The notes: a model not told the origin generated them from the letters alone. 15,360 nucleotides of DNA from Irpex lacteus (GCA_001986395.2 MQVO02000193.1:1-15360); one strand, 5' to 3'; shown: positions 1 to 8,570, numbered from the stretch's first letter. Program-made: numbers and translations.

Positions 1-1368
1 CAGTGAAAGCGACCTTGCGTCCAGTGACAGCAGCTTCGTGACTGTCTCGTCGTGAGCTCGGCTCTCAGCGGGTGAGCATCCAGGCTTTGGTGCGTTTAAC
101 ACTGTTATCATGCACCCACGTTGGCCATTTGGTGCAGTAGCGTCGAGTCCTTTCTCAAGCATCCATGCAGCAGTTTCAGCCATGTCATCCTATGTAATGT
201 ATAATAAGCTTGTTTTCTTTTACCGAATCGCCTCAATACTGCAAAGAGATTACACTCACTTCCACCGGAAGAAAAGCCTCCATTCCGTTTATTCCACAGG
301 TAACATAGCCAGAGCTTTGCCGTCCATCTTCAGGATATTTGTAGCGATCACAAGGAAAAGGCTCGCAAGTTGGTTGGCAGGTCAGTCTTGTCATTGGAAT
401 GGTCTCTACTATATCTCAGGCTCAGTACTTGCAAGAAGATTGAGTTGAGTCAAGCGTTCACTGCATCTTACCTCCATCGTCTTGATTGTCTATATTGTTC
501 CTTTGCTGATCTATTTCGAGATCGTCCGGGTCTCCTAGAAATCAATTAGCCATCATCAATTTAGAAAGTACGCTACGTACCTGTCGCAACATTCTCACCC
601 GGACCCTGTCCTTCGCCACCTCTTGCCAGATTTGTGTCATTGTCGCTAGCTTCTCTAAGACTTTGAAGTCGAGCATTCAACACACATAGGATGTCCGCTT
701 CCGAAAGCAATTCCCAGGAAGTGCTGAAGATACGTTGTAGTTGAGGTGTGGTGCTTCGCACCGTTTCGGTGAGGAGGTTGGCAGGTACCTGACCTGTAGC
801 CCACCAAACCATGTCATGCAAATGTCAGAAGATATCCAGTTCAATGTAGCTAACTAAATACCTTTGTAATCTTTCCAGTCTTTCTTGTCATTTCGCCGTG
901 ATCCATGACGCATATATTTTGGATGTAGCCCGGATGCAGACCAGACAAGTTCATGTTTCCCACTATGAGGAGAGTAAAATACCTGTTTCCGCCTCCATTG
1001 TGACCAGCCCCCTTCCTGCTTGACAAACATGGTCTGTGGAGTTACCCAGACGTCCCCCATTTGCCCAACCGCCAGGGGTTGTAGCTCCGAGGAGTAAATG
1101 GCCGTTACTCCTATCATTGAGCCCGTCGTTGAACTCTTGGCAGGGAATTTTCGATTAGCTGGCCAGTTCTCGGCCTTTCCAATAGACTTTTGATTGACCC
1201 AGAAGACATGCACTGGGGCACCAGCGTTGCCCAATGTGTCTGTGTCGGAGTCGTCTGTGTACACGTGTCAAAGTCCATTCCATAATATTGAATGTGAATT
1301 ATACCAAGAATTATGTGTGATTCGTTATGCCGATCATACAATATTGTTTCCAAGCCTGAGTTAGACAT
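1..1368 (-). CDS. Unrecognised six-exon protein-coding gene, 3' end outside window
   Basis: I do not recognise the product. Reading the minus strand from the ATG at 1366-1368, a continuous frame can be assembled from exons 1305-1368, 862-1254, 581-793, 472-534, 260-408 and 1-189, giving 357 codons before the window ends still open. Introns are 1255-1304 (50 nt), 794-861 (68), 535-580 (46, donor GTACGT, acceptor TTCTAG), 409-471 (63, donor GTAAGA) and 190-259 (70, donor GTGAGT, acceptor ACATAG). The first four introns all fall in phase 1. Exon 2 encodes a tryptophan-rich stretch with GDVWV, WSQWRRKQVFY and LHPKYMRHGS. Exon 4 is acidic (DPDDLEID). Exon 5 has a cysteine cluster (TCQPTCEPFPC). 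No signal peptide or membrane segment is evident. The GTG-started reading from 1264 is not the start, because a TGA precedes it and the splice from exon 1 supplies the N-terminus. The last two junctions are less certain than the first three. Confidence 0.66.
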
Positions 1369-1394
1369 AGAGAGCTGTGGTCAGGAATTGAGCA

Positions 1395-1526
1395 GTGTGG
1401 TGGTACCGAGTATGAAGTTGTTCAACCAAGCGCTGACTAGTCCTCCGCTAGTTATTGATTAGTCGTAGACTATACAGGGACTAGTCATGGACTAGTCCAC
1501 AATAAGCGCTTCCGACACCACCACAC
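1395..1526. mobile_element. Possible small inverted-repeat element enclosing the 11-bp array
   Basis: GTGTGGTGGT at 1395-1404 is matched by its exact reverse complement ACCACCACAC at 1517-1526, enclosing 112 bp that contain the two AAGCGCT copies and the six-unit array. The layout (terminal inverted repeat, subterminal repeats, no coding capacity) resembles a miniature inverted-repeat transposable element. I see no target-site duplication next to either end, so this is tentative. A regulatory element with chance symmetry is the alternative. Confidence 0.3.
1435..1500. repeat. Six tandem 11-bp units with palindromic core GACTAGTC
   Basis: Cutting the sequence every 11 bases from 1435 gives six units starting at 1435, 1446, 1457, 1468, 1479 and 1490. 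Their first eight bases are GACTAGTC, CGCTAGTT, GATTAGTC, GACTATAC, GACTAGTC and GACTAGTC, so three are perfect palindromes and the others match 5-7 of 8 bases. The heptamer AAGCGCT flanks the array on both sides (1428-1434 and 1504-1510). An 11-bp period is close to one helical turn, so the palindromes would face the same side of the DNA. It lies 67 bp upstream of a start codon. It could be an operator-like cluster of sites for a dimeric DNA-binding protein, or the interior of a small transposon. Confidence 0.85.
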
Positions 1527-1685
1527 ATCGCACCGCGACTTATATTCCCATGCCCTGAGGTATTACTTATTCAATTCTTGTTCTCAAGCATTGCAAGCTA
1601 TATAAAATACAGTTCATTCTACACAGATACATCGTTTGCAGGAGGTAACGTCCCTTTGGCAAAACTGCGAGCATTTCTTCTGACA

Positions 1686-4591
1686 TTACTCTTGTGGGGT
1701 GTCTTTTTTTGCGAGCTTAGTGCGCCACTCACTTGCAGTGAATGGCTGGCCATTTCCCTCCTTAATCTGTCTCAATCGCGCAGCAAACCACCTCTCATTG
1801 TCGGCACTCCCAGTAATCCAGACACATTCCTGACGCTTCCCAGGTCTTGACTGATGGCCACCACGATCGCCAAGCAGCCCGACTGAGCCCTTCCTTTGCA
1901 GTCTCTGAGATAAGGAAAGAAAATATATAGTCAGTGAACCCACTTTCAGGATAGTACAATACTCACTTGGCATCACACGGTATACCCACAAATCACATCC
2001 TGCTGATGATGAGACAGGGTATCATCCACATACCCCCTCCCGCCAACAGAGACGTGGTCCTCTCTGGTATGGAAACCGCTAGGACCCCTTAGTACAACCC
2101 CTTCATCCACATCAGCTTCATGTGCCAATCGCCAGCTTATCCCACCCTGTAAGACCGCCGCTCGACCACAATAGGAGTTCACTACACTATCCCGCATCTG
2201 CTCGTACTCCTTGTACTCCTTGAGGCCAAATACAAAGTTGTGAGGGACTGTCCAAGAGCCAGTGGTGTGGCATCATGAAACATCGGCATAGGAGCTGGTT
2301 TGGGCAGCAATGAGATATCTTGGCTGCGACGAAGAGTCTTGAATGGAATACCCCAATGGATGAGCCGGCTGGTAATCTCGTAGATCGACGTGAATGACAC
2401 GCTCGGAGAATGTGATTAACTGTCAGCGCATCTTTGAGGCAGAGGATGAAGGACATGTCTGCGTCCTGCTTCTTGGACGCATCAAGCAGGTACCACACCT
2501 CTGCCTGATGGATCCCATTGACGGTTCCAGTACGGACATGCAAATCCCGGCGCAATTGGTAGGGGTGATGTTCGCGAAATCTCGGGTCCACATCCACCAG
2601 ACCTTCACGCAGGTTTGTGGCACTGATCTCTGCCTGTGATAGTCCGGTCACCATCTCCCTCGCCAGACTCTCCATTGCTGGTTCCAACGACTCATGCATA
2701 TGCCCAAGAATTCGCCCCATCTCCTCCGTACTCAGCCATGACCCCGCCACATCCTCCTGGATGGTAATCGAGGTTTGCAATCCAAGGCGCTCCATGAGGA
2801 CCTCTCTATATGAGACAAGCCCAGTAGCATTGTAGTTAGGAATAGGGGGCAAGCTGGACTGTATACCGCTCTCATGTGAGTTCTCCTTAGCTTCAGGAAA
2901 TGTGATGCAACTCACCGGCTGCTCGAGTGGCATACCAAGCCCCTCTACCATTGGCACATCCTGCGTAGTTCCGCAGACGTCGCTGACTCCGGTGAAATCG
3001 TCATGGTGTGGTCTGGACGCCTTTCTATACTCGTACCAGATTCCAGATCTGCCATGCGCTCTGACCGGCTTTCAGAGTCATAGAACGTCAGAAACCGTCC
3101 CTTGTCGGCATCCCAAATGGCATACTCGAAGATGTCCTCGACCTCAGCAGATGGGTCCAGAGCTTCACAAATGTCGAACTCGTTGTGCACAGGATCATAT
3201 CGGCGTTGACTGGGCGCGGACTCCTCGAATGCCTTCCTCCACCTCGCCCTCCCAAGAATAAGTGTGCGCGTGTAGCTCCCGTCTTCCTCCAGTTCCCAGA
3301 CGTATACCTTGCAACGGTGCGACCGGTTAGGTATACCAAGGTCTTTATGTGCAGCCGCCCGTGCAGCCACTGCTGCTTTCTCCGTATCTCCCATCTTGGC
3401 CATCCTTCTCTCACTCTCCTGTTGTAACTCACGGAAGAATTCATCCACGGTTTGCCCCTGGATACTGCCGTGTCTGTGGATTTCGAGAAGGTTTCACTAC
3501 TGGACGCAAGGGGGCATACTCGGAAGTAGTCGCTGGGGGCATGGTAGACAGAGAAGTTGTCGGCTGGCTGAACCACGGTGAGAATTGTTGAGCAGCATCT
3601 ACAGGTGCATGCTCAGACTCGGGCCACTCCCATGTGTGTGTAGTGTCCTCTACTCCCAAGAGCTCATCTTCCCAGAATGGCGACGTCGTTACATGTCCGT
3701 GTGACCGACAAGCTGTGATGGCTTCTCGAGATGGCAAGTATACTCTCGACCAAGCATGTGCCGACACGCGGGGCTCCTCACCATAGTACAACCATATTGG
3801 GAACCTGAATCGATGTGCGAGCTTCCGTATCTCTTCCAGAAAAGAGCCATAGTACTCCACCCGCACGTCGACGATAATACCTGCTCGCTGTAGATGTTCG
3901 CCGGATGTGGCGCTTGTAGCCTGACAGATTACTGACTGACGAATCGCGTTCGTCTCCTCCACGGTCAGGAGGTTGAGTCGAGGCAGGTGCTCAAGCCACT
4001 CCTCCGGAAGAAGGTAGGACGCGTATGTTATTTTCGCCAGAACAAGCTTAAACGCTGCGCGTGCGTTTCTCGCAACTGTCTTTGCTTGTTGCCGCGTCGA
4101 CCAAACAGAATCGTACTGGTATGCATCAGGCCACGGTATCAGAGAGTCAATTCGCACTAGCAGCGGGAGTCCAAGCGTCCAAGGGCCACGCCGAGCTCAT
4201 GGCAGAGAGAAGTTTGCGCAGCAGTCTTTCTAACCCCTGCCAACCCTCCACATCATGCAATCTCCATCCTGTTCCGTTAGACTGATGGACGGGCACAACG
4301 CGGATGTCAGATAGTGGCGCTAATATCCCCTCGTAAGCCAGACTAGTGGGACACAGAGATGTCCAGTAACTATCCTGCCGCGCGAATCGAGTGTGAAACC
4401 ACGTCCATGGCGAGGGAGGCTGAGTTGTTGTATCGCCATGTGAAACATATTTTTCCACGAGAGGAAGGGTCACTGGAATTTGGAGAGACATATAAACCCG
4501 GATGGTCGGGGATGTCTGAACGATCGGCCCATAAAACCGTAGGCACATCGAACAGCAATGGTAGAACATCGCCGGTAGAATCCGAACTCAT
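1686..4591 (-). CDS. Large uncharacterised agaricomycete-type hypothetical protein, frame-interrupted
   Basis: The start ATG is at 4591 (MSSDSTGDVL) and a TAA lies at 1686-1688. Joined across two introns (2859-2915, 57 nt, donor GTGAGT; 1905-1966, 62 nt, donor GTGAGT, acceptor TCTCAG) it encodes roughly 925 residues. Conserved-looking blocks in order are WTWFHTRFARQDSYW near 4390, PLDAWTPAASAN near 4150, FKLVLAKITYASYLLPEEW near 4030, VDEFFRELQQESERR near 3430, GIPNRSHRCKVYVWELEEDG near 3310, SQRRYDPVHNEFDICE near 3190, TVNGIHQAEVWYLLDASK near 2500, and NERWFAARLRQI near 1790. I recall this block order from a multi-copy family of unknown function in mushroom genomes; that recollection needs a search. 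No catalytic motif, signal peptide or membrane span is visible. About eight one-base frame changes are needed (near 4412, 4151, 3455, 3020, 2399, 2244, 1985, 1810), with no in-frame nonsense codon. It may be a real gene with sequence errors or a young pseudogene. The exact C-terminus is uncertain because A7 and other runs lie just before the stop. Confidence 0.62.
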
Positions 4592-5116
4592 AGCACCTCA
4601 GGAGAAAAACTCGCAATAGGGGTCGTACTTGCGATAAGTAATTTATTGGATCGGTGAATGTGTAGGTACCGTGGATACGATGATAGAGATGTATTGTTGC
4701 GTAAATAGGGTGTGGAATTGTGTCGTAGCCCCTTCTGTGGAGTAGTAGTAAGTGTTCTGCATATCTGCTACAGTTTGTTCATACCTACTTCAAGAGCCGT
4801 GCTTTGTCGTCCACCACCGGTCGGCTTCACCAACTGATATAAGCACCTGGGCTACTTTAGCTTCAGCATAGGAAGTCAATGTAATCAAAAGACATACCTG
4901 GAAAGAACGTCGCGTGTCTCTAGACGAACAACGCCTTGCGCGACACCTTCGCAATTATTTCGACAACTTTCAGCATATATCTGTCCTTGAAAAATTTGAC
5001 AGCATACCTTCTACAAAGCAAAATCGCCTGCTGTGCTGCTGTCCTAGACAGGTTCTTCCTCGAGAGGTCGGCCTATCCTATGCTCGTGACTTCACCGATG
5101 ATTGTGTCCAACGCGA

Positions 5117-5151
5117 GACCTAGACGCAGCGGAAATCCACTTGCGGAAGGC
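5117..5151 (+). repeat. Dispersed 35-bp repeat, copy 1
   Basis: The core GCGGAAATCCACTTGCGGAA occupies 5129-5148, with an internal direct repeat of GCGGAA spaced 14 bp apart. Related copies in the same orientation lie at 5577-5611, 5991-6022 and 7754-7789. Preceding bases (GACCTAGACGCA) also align with the other copies. Confidence 0.6.
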
Positions 5152-5576
5152 ACTCGCACAACTTGCTGAGATCTTGAACGATAGAAGCCTTGAATCGCCA
5201 AGGTTACCGATGCAGGTAAATACTCTTGATCTCGATGAACGAGAAGTGACACCTTACCTTCAGAACCACGCACACACACACGAACCAGGCTTCGCTTCCG
5301 TCCTTCACTTGTCTTACGATTATCCGCGCTCTCCCTCTGGGTTAGAAACTTAGATTTGGACATTCGAAATATATGACCCCTCGACTAGCGCACGATGCAC
5401 CGTGCGTGTGAGACTTACCCGCTAGACAAAAAACGAACACCTGAAAGCACAAAACATGTAATTATCAGTCGATGCATGACTAAATAGAGCGTTGGGATCA
5501 TACCTTACTTTCAATTTGAGATAGCCGCAAGAGGCACAGCCGTAACTTCAGAACTGAAGTCACCGTCTCAGGCCAG

Positions 5577-5611
5577 GGCCTAAACGCTGCGGAAACGCAC
5601 TCAGGCAAGGC
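5577..5611 (+). repeat. Dispersed 35-bp repeat, copy 2 (most diverged)
   Basis: GGCCTAAACGCTGCGGAAA followed by CGCACTCAGGCAAGGC aligns without gaps to copy 1 and copy 4. The 20-bp core matches copy 1 at 14 of 20 positions, while the 5' part (GGCCTAAACGC) is closest to copy 4. Confidence 0.45.
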
Positions 5612-5990
5612 TGATAGCGAAGGAAACCGTTCGAGCTCGGATAGAACTCAAAATTGCTTGATAGCAACGGACTGCATTTAGTCAGCACATTCCAGCGCGA
5701 TGTGACTATGGTGCAAGACTATACTCACCTGTTCCCGAGGCGCCACAGCTACTAGTCAACTACCGAACGACTAGCTTTCCCGGTGCCCTGTATCTAGAGT
5801 CCAGGAAGATCTGATGTCGAGTACAAGCAGTCAGTATTGTTACAAGCCTACTGATGGCGTTTCTAACGCAGCTAACCAGGTGAATACTCACGTACACGCA
5901 CACCACGGTATGTTCGTTTACGTTCGTAAGGTTCCTTCAATTCACAGCTCGCCTGCGGCCTCTGTAAGAGATATCGATGAGAGATTACAG

Positions 5991-6022
5991 CTAGGCACCA
6001 GCGGAAATCCACTGGTGAAAGC
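5991..6022 (+). repeat. Dispersed 35-bp repeat, copy 3
   Basis: The core GCGGAAATCCACTGGTGAAA at 6001-6020 matches copy 1 at 17 of 20 positions. Downstream sequence (GGTGGCGAACGACAAAAG, then TCGAAGCGCCC) resembles the sequence downstream of copy 4, which suggests that the repeat belongs to a longer, decayed unit. Confidence 0.5.
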
Positions 6023-6394
6023 TGCTCTACGATGGGAGGCTGTGCGTGAAGTCGATGGTGGTGGCGAACGACAAAAGCTGTCGAAGCGCCCAATCTGACG
6101 AAAGCACTCAAACGATCAGCGCTCAGCGCTCAACATGAATATTCAATAAATGGTCACTTTTATTCTCACTTATTAAAGCAGCTCATTGCTCCGTACATCC
6201 AAGTGTATAGTACTGAGATACATCTATTTATCCTATGCACGACGAGCACATCTCAAACCCTTGATTTCCTAGACCCTCTCGCCCCCATGGACCTCGTGGT
6301 GTTCTCGAGTAAATGAAAATCAGCCGCAAGATGTACTGCCCGTCAATGAGATGATCGATACTCACCCATTGAACAACGTCCCTGAGCAGGTAGC

Positions 6395-6448
6395 TTGAGC
6401 GTGAGCTGGCTGTGACTTGCATGTTGAGCTTGAGCTGGGACTTGCATG
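6395..6448. repeat. Tandem duplication, 29-bp and 25-bp units
   Basis: Unit 1 (6395-6423) and unit 2 (6424-6448) both run from TTGAGC through TGAGCTGG to GACTTGCATG. They differ by a 4-bp gap (CTGT, present only in unit 1) and one substitution. They lie just downstream of the last recognisable GH13 pseudogene exon and have no visible function. Confidence 0.75.
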
Positions 6449-6529
6449 TCTGCTTTAACGGGAACGGGTGAGACGCGGCGTAGCTGTCGTTCAATGCAGA
6501 TGCAAGTCGCCAACACAACCTCCGCGATC

Positions 6530-7494
6530 CTAATACTTCAACCCGTCCAAGCTTCCACCGGTCAATTCCGACGTGCTGAAGTTCATCACCACAAACGCAG
6601 TTACCCCGTCCAGGGACCGTTTGTATGCGAAGATCGTGGGGTCTTCACGAAGCAGGAGTTCGAAGTCCTCGTATACCTAGATGTTGAGTCTTTATCAACA
6701 GGTGAATATAAAGAACGCTAGGGCTTAGGCTAAAACGAACCTCGTTCTTCTTACGCGCATCGAGTGCCCTCTTCCAAAAGTTGAGCACGCTGTTGGGATC
6801 CTCGTTCACCCGGATCCATGGAGTCCTGCTCGTGAACCCAGCGTGAGGACTTCCATCCCACTACGCCCAATGTCGAGTTCATTAGAGTTATGCTCACAGC
6901 GATTAAATGGACGTTTGGGGAATTTACGCACCTGTATAGGCGTCCGTGCATGGTCCCTTGCCTTCCTCTGAAACCCATCCAGCACATCCTCCATATCCAC
7001 ATCCGTCTTCCTCTGCTCCTTCTGCTGCTTCTCCAGCACTCTGTCAGTCTGTCAGCCAACTCGCTCAACGAGAGAGCGAGAGAGAAGGAGGGAGAAAGGG
7101 AGAAAGGGAGGAGACTCACCCGGAAACCATCACACCCCCTATCCAGCCAAAACCGCATCGTCTTCCAGACGGGCCTCTCTCACCTGCTCGTTCTCCCAGT
7201 TGAGGTCCGGCTGTTATTTGACGAAGAGGTGGAGGCATTATTCTTGCCTTGGCTCGTCCAATTCCCATGCCGAGCCTAAAAACATCGTCAGCACTTAGCT
7301 CATCGCAGCACTAAGGAAGCGGGAAGGGAGGAGAGGAAAAAGGGACATAGGGAGTAGGCACCTTGGAAGATAGACTTCCAATTATTCGGAGGCTGATGTT
7401 GACCCTGTGCGTCGTACCGCGGCGGCTGCCAGATGTACTAGTCGTGTTTTGGGCTGTCAGACTTGTTCTTGCTGGAGCGGGATTGTTTGCCAAG
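6530..7494 (-). pseudogene. GH13 alpha-glucosidase (maltase-type) pseudogene, intron-containing and internally deleted
   Basis: The intact family hydrolyses alpha-1,4-glucosidic ends of maltose and oligosaccharides. Exons read on the minus strand are 7362-7494 (KQSRSSKNKSDSPKHD, then YIWQPPRYDAQGQHQPPNNW), 7120-7275 (GSAWELDE, QPDLNWENEQ, VWKTMRFWLDRGCDGFR), 6932-7040 (KARDHARTPIQ), 6741-6860 (WDGSPHAGFT, DPNSVLNFWKRALDARKKNE) and 6530-6676 (VYEDFELLLREDPTIFAYKR, then TAFVVMNFSTSEL). Introns of 86, 79, 71 and 64 nt keep splice signals, so this is not a retrocopy. Breaks: TAG where Trp is expected before YIW; TAA and TGC where a Tyr-Tyr pair is expected before LHLFVK; TAA after LHLFVK; one extra base before VWKTM; a stop at 6530. 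The N-terminal part of the barrel is absent. Everything between CDGFR and the KARDHARTP exon (around 200 residues in the family) is missing, which removes the nucleophile Asp after GFR, the acid/base Glu and the NHD motif. Confidence 0.87.
7041..7119 (-). other. Pyrimidine-rich intron of the GH13 pseudogene
   Basis: The 79-nt interval between donor GTGAGT (7119) and acceptor GACAG (7041) reads on the minus strand as almost pure C/T for about 50 nt (7062-7113), with TTTCTCCC and CTCTC repeats. It separates exons that are far apart in intact homologues, so it may be a fusion of two introns created by the internal deletion. Confidence 0.5.
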
Positions 7495-7680
7495 GAGTCG
7501 GGGATGGAGAGGCGGCGCCAGAGCGGCTCGAGTAGGTCGTAAGTTTGTTGGATGAGGGATTCGTGGCGAAGATTGAGGGTTTAGAGGTGGGATTGGAGGT
7601 GGGAGGCCCAGGAGAGGAGGGAGGGGGTGGGGGAGATGCCTTCGAGGCCGATGGAGGGTTTGGAAGGGTCTGTGACGGCG
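7495..7680 (-). other. Coding-like fragment fused upstream of the GH13 remnant, unrecognised
   Basis: In one minus-strand frame, the segment upstream of the GH13 match reads ISPTPSLLSWASHLQSHL, a TAA at 7581-7583, then TLNLRHESLIQQTYDLLEPL and WRRLSIPDSL. It looks protein-coding in composition but does not resemble the N-terminal barrel of GH13 enzymes. The GH13 match begins in a different frame near 7494. It could be a fragment of another gene joined to the pseudogene. I do not recognise it. Confidence 0.35.
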
Positions 7681-7753
7681 TCATTCGTGCTGCGTAGAGA
7701 AGAGGATGCCAGGGAGGTCGCCAATGCCGCTGTCGTTGAATGCGGCAGCACCA

Positions 7754-7789
7754 GGCCCAAACGCAAGCGGAAGTCCACTAGCGGAAGGT
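7754..7789 (+). repeat. Dispersed 35-bp repeat, copy 4
   Basis: The core GCGGAAGTCCACTAGCGGAA at 7767-7786 matches copy 1 at 18 of 20 positions. It is preceded by GGCCCAAACGCAA, as in copy 2. It lies upstream of the GH13 pseudogene, in the same plus-strand orientation as the other copies. Confidence 0.6.
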
Positions 7790-8422
7790 CGGTGGCAAAG
7801 GCAAGAGCGGAAACTCGAAAACGCCCAAGTCCTGAAGTTGGGCGTCTGAATGCACGCGTCCCCTACCGCGGTTGTCGCCTCTCCATCTTTCCCATGAACC
7901 ACCACCGTCTTACGCTACCTGGGGATCTTCTCTGGGTACCGTTCTCGATTTTTCATCTCGGCCATGTCAGTATGCGCTCTATTGATCTCTGGATGCGGCG
8001 TGGTTGCTCAAAGTCTTTCCCAGGTACCTGGCACCGCTGATGGGCCACTAAGGCGAACTGTAAGCATGCTTGCGTGGTTTCACAGCGTACGCGCCCAGTT
8101 TCTGCACCATTTGCTCACGATTGGGGTAATCTTGCTTAGTAGGCATCAGGAATGGCACACCTGTTCAATACGTATGCGGCGCCACTCGAATTCCACCCAT
8201 CTTCAAACCATCCTGGTCATTGCCGGTCCCTGTATCCCTCGTTCGCAACGCCTCCTCCATGATGCTATCTGATGATTTCGTCGGATACCGTTCTGGTGGG
8301 AGACGTTGTTAGTACATCGTAGTCCATGCGAACATCTGTTACGGCCATCGCGTGAGTCTTTCCCAACCAAATGCCCCTCCTTGTTCTAATCCGATGCGGG
8401 CCTTATAGGGGTATTCGACGTT
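7790..8422. other. Region with no supportable gene
   Basis: A 102-codon plus-strand frame (7964-8272) and a 137-codon plus-strand frame (7627-8040) have no recognisable product; the latter runs through dispersed repeat copy 4. Short minus-strand peptides such as KMGGIRVAPHTY near 8205 are interrupted by stops and not identified. This is the genomic flank of the retrotransposon. Confidence 0.45.
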
Positions 8423-8468
8423 TGTAAGGGATTGCTATCCCTCTCGTACAAGGTAAGTTTGACCGAGC

Positions 8469-8474
8469 TTTATT
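8469..8474 (-). terminator. Poly(A) signal AATAAA inside the LTR
   Basis: The minus strand reads GAATAAAGC here, 47-52 nt before the inferred end of the LTR and downstream of the TATA-like sequence. It is positioned to direct 3' end formation of the element's transcript. Confidence 0.6.
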
Positions 8475-8506
8475 CGGAACCTACGCGTAGTACAAAAGAG
8501 ATAGAT

Positions 8507-8530
8507 GCCAGATCTCATAGGAGATCTGGC
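8507..8530. other. Perfect 10-bp hairpin inside the LTR
   Basis: GCCAGATCTC (8507-8516), loop ATAG, then GAGATCTGGC (8521-8530) form a perfect stem with a 4-nt loop. It sits between the TATA-like sequence and the poly(A) signal, so it would probably be in the repeated R region or 5' leader of the RNA. Confidence 0.85.
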
Positions 8531-8549
8531 GTACATGTATCCGATCAAT

Positions 8550-8570
8550 AACTATACAGTATATACTAAA
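8550..8570 (-). promoter_or_regulatory. Probable TATA region of the LTR promoter
   Basis: The minus strand reads TTTAGTATATACTGTATAGT across this interval, in the U3-side half of the LTR and upstream of the hairpin and poly(A) signal. In the full element the matching 5' LTR copy would drive the genomic RNA. Confidence 0.45.

Larger units (their letters stand above)
1369..1685. promoter_or_regulatory. Intergenic region upstream of the first minus-strand gene
   Basis: This 317-nt gap lies between the start codon of the gene at 1-1368 and the stop of the next gene at 1686, both on the minus strand, so it should hold the promoter of the first and the terminator of the second. A TATA-like run (minus-strand TTTTATATAG) sits near 1597-1606, about 230 nt upstream of the ATG. 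Between it and the ATG lies the 11-bp repeat array described separately. A 90-codon plus-strand reading through 1578-1850 is antisense to the end of the neighbouring gene and is not supported as a gene. Confidence 0.45.
4592..6394. other. Long stretch with no supportable gene
   Basis: No reading frame here shows a recognisable protein or a convincing exon series. Short minus-strand frames (5073-5363, 5872-6111) and short plus-strand frames (4914-5169, 5814-6098) have no family resemblance that I can see. Candidate splice donors (ACTCAC or CTTACC on the plus strand) occur near 5255, 5725 and 5890, but I could not chain them into a gene. The part next to 4591 should hold the promoter of the gene at 1686-4591. 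Three of the four dispersed 35-bp repeats lie in this region (5117, 5577, 5991). Confidence 0.5.

Noticed and set aside
110..448. 112-codon plus-strand frame
   Set aside because: It is antisense to exons 5 and 6 of the minus-strand gene, whose splice sites and frame are consistent.
1578..1850. 90-codon plus-strand frame with a hydrophobic N-terminus
   Set aside because: Most of it is antisense to the well-supported C-terminal exon of the gene at 1686-4591, and it has no recognisable product.
5390..5415. Inverted repeat CGCACG/CGTGCG as a possible terminator or RNA element
   Set aside because: Only a 6-bp stem with a 6-nt loop and no supporting context; expected by chance in several places.
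5750..5800. CTAG-containing motifs (ACTAGTC, GACTAGC) as a second copy of the 11-bp array
   Set aside because: CTAG positions are 19 and 23 bp apart, not in the 11-bp phase, and the flanking AAGCGCT is absent.
6890..7279. 129-codon plus-strand frame with an Arg/Glu-rich segment
   Set aside because: It is antisense to exons and a pyrimidine-rich intron of the GH13 pseudogene; the charged segment only reflects the GA-rich tract.
5117..7789. CRISPR-like array from four similar repeats
   Set aside because: Spacing is irregular (hundreds to over a thousand bases), copies are diverged, and the setting is a fungal nuclear genome.
7627..8040. 137-codon plus-strand frame with a basic KRKRKS stretch resembling a nuclear signal
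   Set aside because: The basic stretch is a translation of dispersed repeat copy 4; no homology or splice support.
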